From Gaiellasilicea sp963731615 (GTDB taxonomy: Bacteria; Actinomycetota; Thermoleophilia; Gaiellales; Gaiellaceae), in NCBI GenBank assembly GCA_963731615.1, contig CAVSWD010000005.1, positions 1 through 64,000 of the forward strand: a stretch of DNA of 64,000 nt, read 5' to 3'. A program made the position numbers and the translations under genes. Shown piece after piece: positions 1-7,309 of this stretch (positions within the stretch are counted from its first letter, which is position 1; each line of letters starts with the position of its first letter). The notes beneath the pieces are model-generated. The model saw nothing but the letters and a program-made list of their open reading frames with translations. It had not been told where the DNA came from and made no database searches.

Positions 1-23
1 AAACCACCTCAAAGGAGATCGAA

Positions 24-1084
24 ATGGCAGTACAGGAACGATCGACGGAGGCATTCGTCGGGAAGGCGTTGGCCGATCTGGCCGGCTCCCACGGCGGCGT
101 CATGGTCAGCGCGGGGTACAAGCTCGGCCTCTACCAGGCACTGGCGGGGCAGGGGCCGCTGAGCTCATTCGAGCTCGCAGCGAGGACGGACTGCGAGGAG
201 CGGTACGTCCGCGAGTGGCTCAACTCGCAGGTTGCCAGCGGCTATCTCGCCTACCGCGAGCGAGCTGGAGACGTACGAGTTGCCGGCCGAGCACGTGCCC
301 GTGTTGGCGGACGAGGACAGCCCTGTTTTCCTGCCGCCGGCATTCGGACCTGTCGGCGTTGATGTGGCTCGACCAGGAGCGCATGCTCGACGCGTTTCGG
401 ACGGGGGCGGGCATTCCGTGGGGCGACCACGATCAGCGGCTCTACTGCGGCGTCTCCGCCTTCTACGGCAATGCCTATGGGGCCTCGCTTGTGGCCGAGT
501 GACTCCGGCGCTGGACGGCGTCGTCGAGAAGCTGGAGCACGGCGCGCGTGGCGGATGTCGGGTGCGGCCATGGGCACTCGACCGTGCTGATGGCAGCCGC
601 GTTCGAGCAGTCGCGCTTTGTCGGGATCGACACGCACGCAGCCTCGCTCGAGGACGCTCGCGCCAATACGGAGGCGGCCGGCGTCGCTGCGCGGGTCGAC
701 TTCCGGCGCGCCGATGCCAAGTCGTACCCGGCCGACGGCTACGACCTGATCTGCTTCTTTGACTGCCTCCACGACCTCGGCGACCCGGTCGGCGCCGCGA
801 GGCACGCGTACGAGTCGCTCGGCGACGACGGGACGGTGATGGTCGTCGAGCTCGCCGGCAACGCTGTCTCCGAGAATCTCGGGCCGGTGGCCAGCCTCTA
901 CTACGCCGGCTCGACCGCGCTCTGCTGCCCGCACTCGCGGTCGGGAGGAGGTCGGGCTGGCGCAGCGCTCGGCGCCCAGGCCGGTACCGCCCGCCTGGCC
1001 GCCGTGTTCCGGGAGGCCGGCTTCACGTCGATCCGGACTGCCCACGAAACGCCGTTCAACATCGTCCTCGAGGTTCGCCGCTGA
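24..1084 (+). pseudogene. Class I SAM-dependent methyltransferase with N-terminal winged helix, broken by several frameshifts
   Basis: The gene begins well, with AAAGGAG a few bases before ATG 24 and an N-terminal winged-helix region (residues about 5-80). The protein then continues in other frames: about 262-350 (contains DEDSPVFLPPAF), about 350-502 (contains MLDAFRTGAGIPWGDHD), about 503-545 (PALDGVVEKLEHGA), and 548-1084, which carries SAM motif I, VGCGHGHST. One more double shift is likely near 930-970. The order of pieces matches actinobacterial methyltransferases with a winged-helix dimerisation domain and a Methyltransf_25-like C-terminus. The substrate cannot be told. Five or more indels in 1 kb mean either a decayed gene or very poor local consensus. 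A strong hairpin follows the stop. Confidence 0.6.
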
Positions 1085-1093
1085 CGCCTGCGG

Positions 1094-1119
1094 CGGGCGG
1101 CGCGCTCGCGCGCCGCCCG
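1094..1119. terminator. GC-rich hairpin between convergent genes
   Basis: A 12-bp perfect stem (arms 1094-1105 and 1108-1119, two-base loop) lies 9 bases after the methyltransferase stop and 23 bases before the convergent dinB stop. There is no clear T-tract, as is common in high-GC actinobacteria. It could serve as a bidirectional terminator; that role is inferred from position and structure only. Confidence 0.55.
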
Positions 1120-1141
1120 GTTCAGCGTTCACCCGGGCTGC

Positions 1142-2334
1142 TCAGTCGGGGAGTAGCGGCATCGACAGACCCGGGTCGCGGCCGAGCAGCACGGCACGGG
1201 TGATGACGGCCGATCCGATACCGGTCACGGATCTCGTCGAGCGCGGCGTCGAGTGCCGACGTGCGGTGACGGCCGAACGGCAGCGCGAGCTGGACGGCGT
1301 CGTCGTCGTCGAGATTGGCGAGCGGCCAGGCCGACGAGCGTGATGCCCTGACGCTCGATCAGCGGCATGGCGCCGCCAGCAGCCACCTCGCCGTGGCGAG
1401 GATCACCTGCGTCTGCGCGGTCGCCTGCGGCAGCGTGTGCGACCGGGTCGCTCGCGAGAAGTCGTCGAAGCGCAGCCGGAGCACGACGGTGCGGCAGACG
1501 CGCCGGGCGGCCCGCAGCCGCCGCGCGACACGGTCGACGATCGCGATCAGGATCGCGTCGAGCGCCTCCGGCGATCTCGGTGCGGCCGAGCGCGCGCTGC
1601 GAGCCGATCGAGCGCCGACGGCGGCCGACCTGAACCGGCCGCGGATCGCGGTTGTGGGCGAGGGCGTGGAGCTGCCGGCCCGATGCCCGCCCGAGCATCG
1701 CGACGAGCGTCGTTTCGCGCGAGCTCGGCGACCTGGCCGACCGTCGTGATCCCGCGTTCGTGAAGCTTGTCGGCTGTGACGCGACCGACACCCCAGAGTC
1801 GTTCGACCGGGAGCGGATGCAGGAAGTGCGAGCTCGCCGTCCGGCGGTACGACGAGCAGCGCCGTCCGGCTTGGCGACACCGCTCGCGACCTTGGCGAGG
1901 AACTTCGTTCGGGCGACGCCGACGGTGATCGGCAGGCCGACCTGCTCGCGGACGTCTGCGCCGCAGCCGCACGGCGATGTCCGTCGGGCGGGCCCGCAAG
2001 CCGGCGCATCCCGCGCACGTCGAGAAACGCCTCGTCGATCGAGAGCCCCTCGACGAGCGGCGTCGCCTGCTCGAACACCTCGAACATGGCCTTGCTCGCC
2101 TCGGAGTACGCCGACATCCGCGGCGCGACCACGATCGCCTGCGGGCACAGCCGGCGCGCCTGCCTGCCGCCCATCGCCGTGCGGATGCCGTACGCCTTCG
2201 CCTCGTAGCTGGCGGCGAGCACGACCCCGACGCCGACGATCACGGGCCGGCCGCGCAGACGCGGATCGTCGCGCTGCTCGACCGACGCGAAGAACGCGTC
2301 GACGTCGGCGTGGAGGATCTCGGCCTCGGGACAC
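1142..2334 (-). pseudogene. dinB: DNA polymerase IV (Y-family), frame broken by many indels
   Basis: Error-prone translesion DNA polymerase. N-terminal catalytic motif LHADVDAFFASVEQ and second motif SIDEAFLDV hold the palm carboxylates and are intact. The protein then jumps between frames: GLPITVGVARTKFLAKVASG (about 1880-1950), HPLPVERLWGVGRVTADKL with the HhH region (about 1760-1830), TTLVAMLGRASGRQLHAL (about 1660-1710), the little-finger domain (about 1400-1590) and IERQGITLVGL (about 1330-1365). The C-terminus ending MPLLPD stops at 1142. A perfect SOS box abuts the start, so longer upstream starts are unlikely. GTG 2334 is preferred and needs one extra base removed in the following CCC; ATG 2340 lies inside the box. 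Seven or more shifts, yet all family motifs survive. Confidence 0.75.
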
Positions 2335-2347
2335 GAACATATGTTCG
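2334..2347 (-). promoter_or_regulatory. LexA/SOS box at the dinB start
   Basis: CGAACATATGTTCG is a perfect palindrome and a full match to the Gram-positive/actinobacterial SOS consensus CGAACRNRYGTTYG. It sits directly at the predicted dinB start, where LexA binding would block transcription. DinB is a classical LexA-regulated polymerase in many bacteria. The match is read directly from the sequence; regulation by LexA is inferred. Confidence 0.85.
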
Positions 2348-2415
2348 CAAAGGTCACTCGAAGATCAACCGCGCTTTGCACGTCGCTCACAGGCGTGCTC
2401 TACGTTTGCCTCGAG

Positions 2416-2877
2416 ATGCGCGTGCTCCTCGCCGTGCTCGTCCTCGGCCTCGCGGCTCCCGCGGCGGCGGCGGACGACCCCGGCACGTTCGGGATGGCGC
2501 AGCGCGGCAGCCTGAAGATCGTCAGCGGCGTCCTGCTCAACCCGAGCGGCGGCGAGATGAAGGGCGTCTGGATCGACGCGAAGCAGGGCTGCCGGGCAAG
2601 GCGCACGCTCCGCGTGTCGATCCAGATCGACCTCGTCGTCCCGGCCGGGAACACGATCCGCGTCAAGCGCAGCCGCACCGGCGTCGTCGACAACTGCGCC
2701 GAGGGCGGCCCGAACTTCGGCTTCGACCTCGCGCCGAAGGCGTACAAGATGGCCTGCGCGAACGGCCGCTGGAAGCCGGGCCGCTACTCGATGACGACGA
2801 AGACGCTCGACGTCCGCTCGGGCATCAGCGCGCAGGCGAGCCTGTACCACCAGGTCACGCGCCGCTGCGGAGTCTGA
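2416..2877 (+). CDS. Small secreted protein of unknown function
   Basis: 153 residues from ATG 2416. The first 19 or so residues form a typical Sec signal peptide (MRVLLAVLVLGLAAPAAAA, cleavage after AxA near residue 19). The mature part is basic and beta-rich in appearance, with four cysteines (in KQGCRA, DNCAEG, MACANG and the C-terminal RRCGV), suggesting two disulfides outside the membrane. No family was recognised. It is transcribed divergently from dinB and converges on the histidine kinase gene, with only 10 bases between the stops. Confidence 0.7.
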   Translation: MRVLLAVLVLGLAAPAAAADDPGTFGMAQRGSLKIVSGVLLNPSGGEMKGVWIDAKQGCRARRTLRVSIQIDLVVPAGNTIRVKRSRTGVVDNCAEGGPNFGFDLAPKAYKMACANGRWKPGRYSMTTKTLDVRSGISAQASLYHQVTRRCGV

Positions 2878-2887
2878 GCCGTCGAGG

Positions 2888-4273
2888 CTAGGCGCGGAGC
2901 ACGACTTCGAGCGAGGTACCGCGGCCCGGCCGCGAGCGCAGCGCCAAGCCGCCGTCGATCGTCTGCGCGCGCTGGCGCATGTTCTTCAGGCCCTGGCCGG
3001 CGGGAGCCTCCTCGCCGTCGAAGCCGACGCCGTCGTCGCGCACGCTGACGATCCGCCGCCCCAGCCGCTGCCCGATCCAGACATCGGCTCGCTGCGCCCC
3101 GGCATGCTTGCGCACGTTCGCAAGCCCTTCCTGGACGATCCGGAACACCTCGATCTGCTCGTCGGGGGCGAGCAGGATCCCCGGGTCGATCTCGACGTCG
3201 ACCTCCAGCACGCCGTCGGCGGTCAGGAACTCGATGTACCTGCGCAGCGCCGCGTCGAACGGGGCCGTGCCGCTCGCCGACGAGAGCGCGAGCACCGCGA
3301 ATCGCGCCTCCTGCTGCGCCGCAGCCGCCGCTTCCTTCAGCTTCGGCAGTGTCTGGGCGAGCGGAGCGCCGGACTCGAGCATGCTCGCGTGCGTCGAGAC
3401 GGCGAAGAGGTACTGCGCGAGGCCGTCGTGGATCTCCCGCGCGACGCGGGCGCGCTCCTCCGCGACCGCGCGCCCGAACTCGGCGAAGCTGATCGCGCGC
3501 CACACGCCGACGAGGAGAACCCCGTAGGAGAGCAGGCGCAGAAAGTCGCCCTGCGAGACGAAGTCGCTCGAGACGTCCGGCGTCAGGACGTAGTGCAGCT
3601 CGGCGAAGAGCGTCAGCGTCGCACCGAGCGCGAGCCAGCTGTCCAGGTCCTCGCCGAGCCGTCGGTAGCGGATGCCGAAGCCGATCACGGCGACGAGGGC
3701 GAGCAGGGCGAGGAACGAGGTCGCGACCGTGTGCTCGAACGCCCGTGCGCCGGCGCCCGACTGATCGACCAGGCTGAGCGTCGAGCCGAGCCCTCGCAGC
3801 GGCAACCAGATCGCGACGAGCGCGGCGAGCAGCATCGCGATTCCCGCGAAGATGGCGCGCTTGCGCGCGACGATCCGCGGCGCCGGCACGAGCGGCGCCA
3901 GCGCGATCAGCGTCGCGGCGAGAACACGCGAGCCGATCGCCGCCCAGGCCTCCGGCGCACCCTGATTCGAGCCGCCGAGGACGGGAGCGACGGAGAAGGC
4001 GAGCGTCCCGGCGCCGGCGACGAAGAAGCCGGCGGCCAGCAGCAGGTCGAGCGCCCGCCCCTCGACCGAGAAGCGGACGCCCGCGAGGATCGCGACGATC
4101 GTCGCCGCGAGCACGACCGCGGTATCCAGGACGAGCCGCCCTTCGGGCAGCTCGTAGGTGTTTCGGAGAATCGGGTTCGTGAGAAAGAGCGCCGTCGCGG
4201 AGCCGAGCAGCGCGACGAGCAACAGCTCTCCGAAGAGCCAGCTCTCGAACGTGTTCTTGTCGTTCTTCTGCAC
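2888..4273 (-). CDS. NarL-family sensor histidine kinase
   Basis: 461-residue membrane sensor kinase. Residues about 12-265 contain seven or eight hydrophobic segments with no obvious periplasmic sensor domain, so the signal may be membrane-borne. The HisKA_3 dimerisation/phosphoacceptor motif VAREIHDGLAQYL places the phosphorylated histidine at about H282. The HATPase domain follows with N box EGLANVRKHA, G1 box DDGVGFD and a GQGLKNMRQRA segment. It is divergent from the response regulator at 4316 with 42 bases between starts, and this NarL-type kinase with a GerE-type regulator is a standard cognate pair. The stimulus is unknown. Confidence 0.9.
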   Translation of the reverse strand: MQKNDKNTFESWLFGELLLVALLGSATALFLTNPILRNTYELPEGRLVLDTAVVLAATIVAILAGVRFSVEGRALDLLLAAGFFVAGAGTLAFSVAPVLGGSNQGAPEAWAAIGSRVLAATLIALAPLVPAPRIVARKRAIFAGIAMLLAALVAIWLPLRGLGSTLSLVDQSGAGARAFEHTVATSFLALLALVAVIGFGIRYRRLGEDLDSWLALGATLTLFAELHYVLTPDVSSDFVSQGDFLRLLSYGVLLVGVWRAISFAEFGRAVAEERARVAREIHDGLAQYLFAVSTHASMLESGAPLAQTLPKLKEAAAAAQQEARFAVLALSSASGTAPFDAALRRYIEFLTADGVLEVDVEIDPGILLAPDEQIEVFRIVQEGLANVRKHAGAQRADVWIGQRLGRRIVSVRDDGVGFDGEEAPAGQGLKNMRQRAQTIDGGLALRSRPGRGTSLEVVLRA

Positions 4274-4315
4274 GTTCCCCTAATCGGCAGCGAGCCACCT
4301 GCCGATGAGTGGGAC

Positions 4316-4960
4316 ATGGCGGAGCGTGTTCTCGTCGTCGACGACCATCCCCTGACCCGGGACGCGCTCGCGTCGCTGCTCGCGCAGGGCGGCTTCGACG
4401 TGGTCGGCGAAGCAGCGGACGGCGCCGAGGCGCTCGAGCACGCGGAGGCGCTTCAGCCCGATCTCGTGCTACTCGACCTCTCGATGCCCGGCCTCGACGG
4501 GCTGTCGACGTTGCCGCGCCTGCGCGCGGCGTCTCCCCACTGCGAGGTGGTCGTGCTGACCGCCTCCGGCACCGAGGAGAACCTGCTCGCCGCCATCCGC
4601 GCCGGCGCGGCCGGCTATCTGCTGAAGAGCGAGCCTCCCGAGCGGATCGTCGGGTTCCTACGCGGCGTCGCCAACGGCGAGGCCGCCCTCTCCGGCGAGG
4701 TCGCCCGCCGGCTGCTCGACCAGGTGCGTACGGGCGGCCGCTTCGGCGGGGGCGTGCCCGACGGCATCGCGCACGCGCTCTCCGCGCGCGAGGTGGAGGT
4801 GCTGCTGCTGCTCGACGAGCACCTCTCGACCGACGACATCGCCAAGCGGCTCTTCATCTCCGAGCACACCGTGCGCTCGCACGTGAAGAGCATGCTGCGC
4901 AAGCTCGGCGTCTCGTCGCGTCGCGACGCGCTCGAGCAGCTCGCGCTCGCTCGCCGCTAG
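4316..4960 (+). CDS. NarL/FixJ-family response regulator
   Basis: 214 residues from ATG 4316. Receiver domain (1-120) has the acidic pair DD at 9-10, phosphoacceptor D54 in VLLDLSMPG and lysine K104 in AGYLLKSE. The C-terminal GerE/LuxR helix-turn-helix (about 150-212) includes LSAREVEVLLLL and ISEHTVRSHVKSMLRKLGV. It is the likely partner of the divergent kinase at 2888-4273. The stop overlaps the end of the convergent HDAC-like gene by 4 bases. Confidence 0.92.
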   Translation: MAERVLVVDDHPLTRDALASLLAQGGFDVVGEAADGAEALEHAEALQPDLVLLDLSMPGLDGLSTLPRLRAASPHCEVVVLTASGTEENLLAAIRAGAAGYLLKSEPPERIVGFLRGVANGEAALSGEVARRLLDQVRTGGRFGGGVPDGIAHALSAREVEVLLLLDEHLSTDDIAKRLFISEHTVRSHVKSMLRKLGVSSRRDALEQLALARR

Positions 4961-5839
4961 AGGCCCCGGCGGCTCAGCACTTGTTCGCAAGCCGCCCCGT
5001 AGCCGGTGCGCCGAAGCGGCGCTGCACGGGTCGACAAGCCGCGGCAAGGTCACGAGGTTGTAGCCGCCCTCGAGCACGGCAGCGCGTTCGCGGTGCCAGG
5101 CAGCGCAGCGCTTCGATAGCTCTCGAAAGCCGTCCTCCGAGACCTCCATCGCGGCGAGCGGGTCCTCTGCGTGCGCGTCGAAGCCGGCCGAGACGAGCAG
5201 GAGGTCGGGCGCGAAGGCGCGCACTGCCGGCTCGACGGACGACTCGAACGCGGCGCGGTACTCGGGGTCACCCGACCCCGCCGGCAGCGGCACGTTGAGC
5301 GTCGTCTCGTCACTGGTGCCCGGGCCGCCCGTTCCCGGGTAGAACGGCCACTGGTGCAGCGAGACGAAGAGCACCGAGTCGTCGCCGCGGAAGATCGCCT
5401 CGGTGCCGTTCCCGTGGTGGACGTCGTAGTCCACGATCGCGACCCTCGAGAGTCCGAGCTCGACTTGCGCGTAGCGGGCAGCGACGGCGACGTTGTTCAC
5501 GAGGCAGAAACCCATCGCGCGGTCGGCGAGCGCGTGATGGCCCGGCGGACGCACGAGCGCGAAGCCGTTCCGGTCGACGGCCTCGAGGGCGATGCCGGCC
5601 GCAAGCGTGGCGGCCTCCCACGAGGTCTGCGAGGCGATCGTGTCCGCGTCGAGCAGCGCGGGCCGGTCGATCGAGCGGAGGAGCGCGAGGTGGCCGCCGG
5701 TGTGGGCGCGGGCGAGCTGCTCCTCGGTGGCGTACCGCTCGACCGTCTCGCCGCCGAGCCCGAGCAGCCGGTCCTGGCGCTCGGGATGCTCGCCGGTCGG
5801 GTGCAGCCGCGCCAGGTCGGGATTCGTCAGGAGCTCGAC
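4957..5839 (-). CDS. Histone deacetylase/AcuC-like hydrolase (one frameshift near the C-terminus)
   Basis: Class II HDAC/acetoin-utilisation-protein fold, a zinc amidohydrolase acting on acetyl-lysine or acetylpolyamine-type substrates. Metal and catalytic motifs are visible: PPGHHA, DYDVHHGNGTE, SLHQWPFYPGTG, VSAGFDAHAEDPL and the terminal LEGGYN. Near 5030 the frame appears to slip; after correction the protein ends ACEQVLSRRGL with TAG at 4957, whereas the uncorrected frame runs far into the antisense of the response regulator. No ATG or GTG lies near the expected N-terminus (ELLTNPDLARLH), so the start near 5839 is approximate, possibly another indel. Third gene of the plsC - exonuclease - HDAC operon. 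Confidence 0.8.
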
Positions 5840-6661
5840 AGCGTCTCCATCCGCGCGGCGAGCCGTCCGAGCCCCCACTGCCGGGCGAGGTCGGCGCCGC
5901 GATCCCACGTCGGCTCCTGGTCTTCGAGCGGAGGCAGCGGCGCTTCCGCGTCCATCGTGGCGATCCGCCTGTAGAGGCGAAGCGCCTCGGCCTCGGCGGC
6001 GAAGCGGCCGTCGGCGAGCGCCTCCTCGAGGCTGCCGTACTGCGCCAGCAGCTCGGCGGCGGTCTTCGGGCCGACGCCGCGTGCGCCCGGGATCTTGTCG
6101 GAGGGATCGCCGCGGAGCGCGATGAAGTCCGGCACCTGGACGGGCTCGACGCCGTAGCGCTCGCGTACCTCGGCCGGGCCCGATCCGGGCAAGCGGGCCG
6201 CCGCCGCGTTGCGGCTGCAGGACGGTGGTGCGCTCGCTGACGAGCTGGAACGTGTCGCGGTCGCCGCTCGCGACGAGCGCGAGACCGCCGCGAGCCTCCT
6301 CGAAGGCGACGGCCGCGGCGAGGAAGTCGTCCGCCTCGTAGCCGGCGGCCTTCGCGGCGGCGAACCCCATCGCCTCGACGAGCTGCGGCGCCAGGTCGAG
6401 CTGCTCCAGGAGCGCCTGATCGAACTCACGCCCGCCCTGGTAGCTCGCGAGCGCCTCATGCCGGTAGGTCGGGACGGTGAGCGTGTCCCAGGCGACGAGC
6501 ACCGCGCGCGGCCGCTCCTCCTCCCAGAGCCGGACGAGCAGGCCGCCGACGCCGTCGAGGAGCCCGCCCGGCCCGCCGTCGGCGCGGCGGATCGTCTTCG
6601 GCAGCGCGTGGTAGTAGCGGTGGGCGAACGAGTCGCCGTCGACGATCAGCAGCGGCTTCAC
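5827..6661 (-). CDS. 5'-3' exonuclease (Pol I N-terminal/FEN-like), one frameshift
   Basis: Stand-alone FEN-type exonuclease resembling the 5' nuclease domain of DNA polymerase I. N-terminus MKPLLIVDGDSFAHRYYHAL carries a metal-binding Asp; further acidic motifs are YEADDFLAAA and SGDRDTFQLVS. The helix-hairpin-helix DNA-binding motif with GDPSDKIPGARGVGPKTA lies in another frame, so one indel is needed near 6195. Corrected length is about 277 residues, normal for this family. ATG 6661 overlaps the plsC stop by 4 bases (ATGA), and the 3' end overlaps the HDAC-like gene. Likely role is RNA primer or flap removal, inferred from the family. Confidence 0.85.
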
Positions 6662-7269
6662 GCCGACACTTCGAGCTCGCCGATCGCAGCCATCAGGCGC
6701 TCCGTCGCCACCTGCGACGCGTCCTCGCGCCCGACGAGATCGTCCAGCGCCACCGGCGGGCCGTACGCGACGCGGAGCTGGGCCAGCCGTCCGAGCCGGT
6801 TCGTGCCGACGATCCCCGCGGGGACGAGCGGCACGCCCGCGTCGAGCGCGATCCGGGCCGCGCCCGTGTGCGCCCGCGCCTCGTACTTCTTGCGCAGCCC
6901 CTTCTTCCGCCGCGTTCCCTCGGGGAACATGACGACGATGTGGCCCTCGCGGCAGAGCTGCGTCGCCGTCTCGATCGCCTCCGTGTCCGCCATCCCACGG
7001 CGGACCGGAAAGGCGCCGGCGGCCGTCGCGAACTGCTTGAACGGCGTCCAGAAGAGCTCGGACTTGGCCATGAAGCGCAGGTAGCGCCGCGGAAAGAGCG
7101 GCAGTCCGAGCGGCCAGGGGTCGAGGTTGGAGTTGTGGTTCGCGGCGAGCACGAACCCGCCCTCCGGCAGGTTCTCACGCCCTTTCGCACGGAGCCGGAA
7201 GAGCCCGTAGAGCAAGGGCCAGCTCAGCGTGGCGACGAGCATGTAGACGGGGCTCGGCCGGGGCGCCAC
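6658..7269 (-). CDS. plsC: 1-acyl-sn-glycerol-3-phosphate acyltransferase-like (PlsC family)
   Basis: 203-residue membrane-associated acyltransferase of phospholipid synthesis. The HX4D-type catalytic motif is NHNSNLDP, the second conserved block is VMFPEGTRRKKG, and block four is VPLVPAGIVGTN. A hydrophobic stretch lies at residues about 9-22. The family transfers acyl chains to lysophosphatidate or related acceptors; actinobacteria carry several paralogues, so the exact acceptor is uncertain. It is the first gene of an operon running toward 4957, divergent from topA with about 40 bases between starts. Confidence 0.85.
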   Translation of the reverse strand: MAPRPSPVYMLVATLSWPLLYGLFRLRAKGRENLPEGGFVLAANHNSNLDPWPLGLPLFPRRYLRFMAKSELFWTPFKQFATAAGAFPVRRGMADTEAIETATQLCREGHIVVMFPEGTRRKKGLRKKYEARAHTGAARIALDAGVPLVPAGIVGTNRLGRLAQLRVAYGPPVALDDLVGREDASQVATERLMAAIGELEVSA

Positions 7270-7309
7270 GAACAGGAGTATCCCAGCGGGCCGCTAACGT
7301 GTCCGCGCG

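Noticed and set aside
4658..6661. A single 667-codon frame joining the exonuclease N-terminus to the HDAC-like protein
   Set aside because: The exonuclease C-terminus with its HhH motif continues in another frame and ends at 5827; the apparent fusion is produced by the indel near 6195, and its far end is only antisense to the response regulator.
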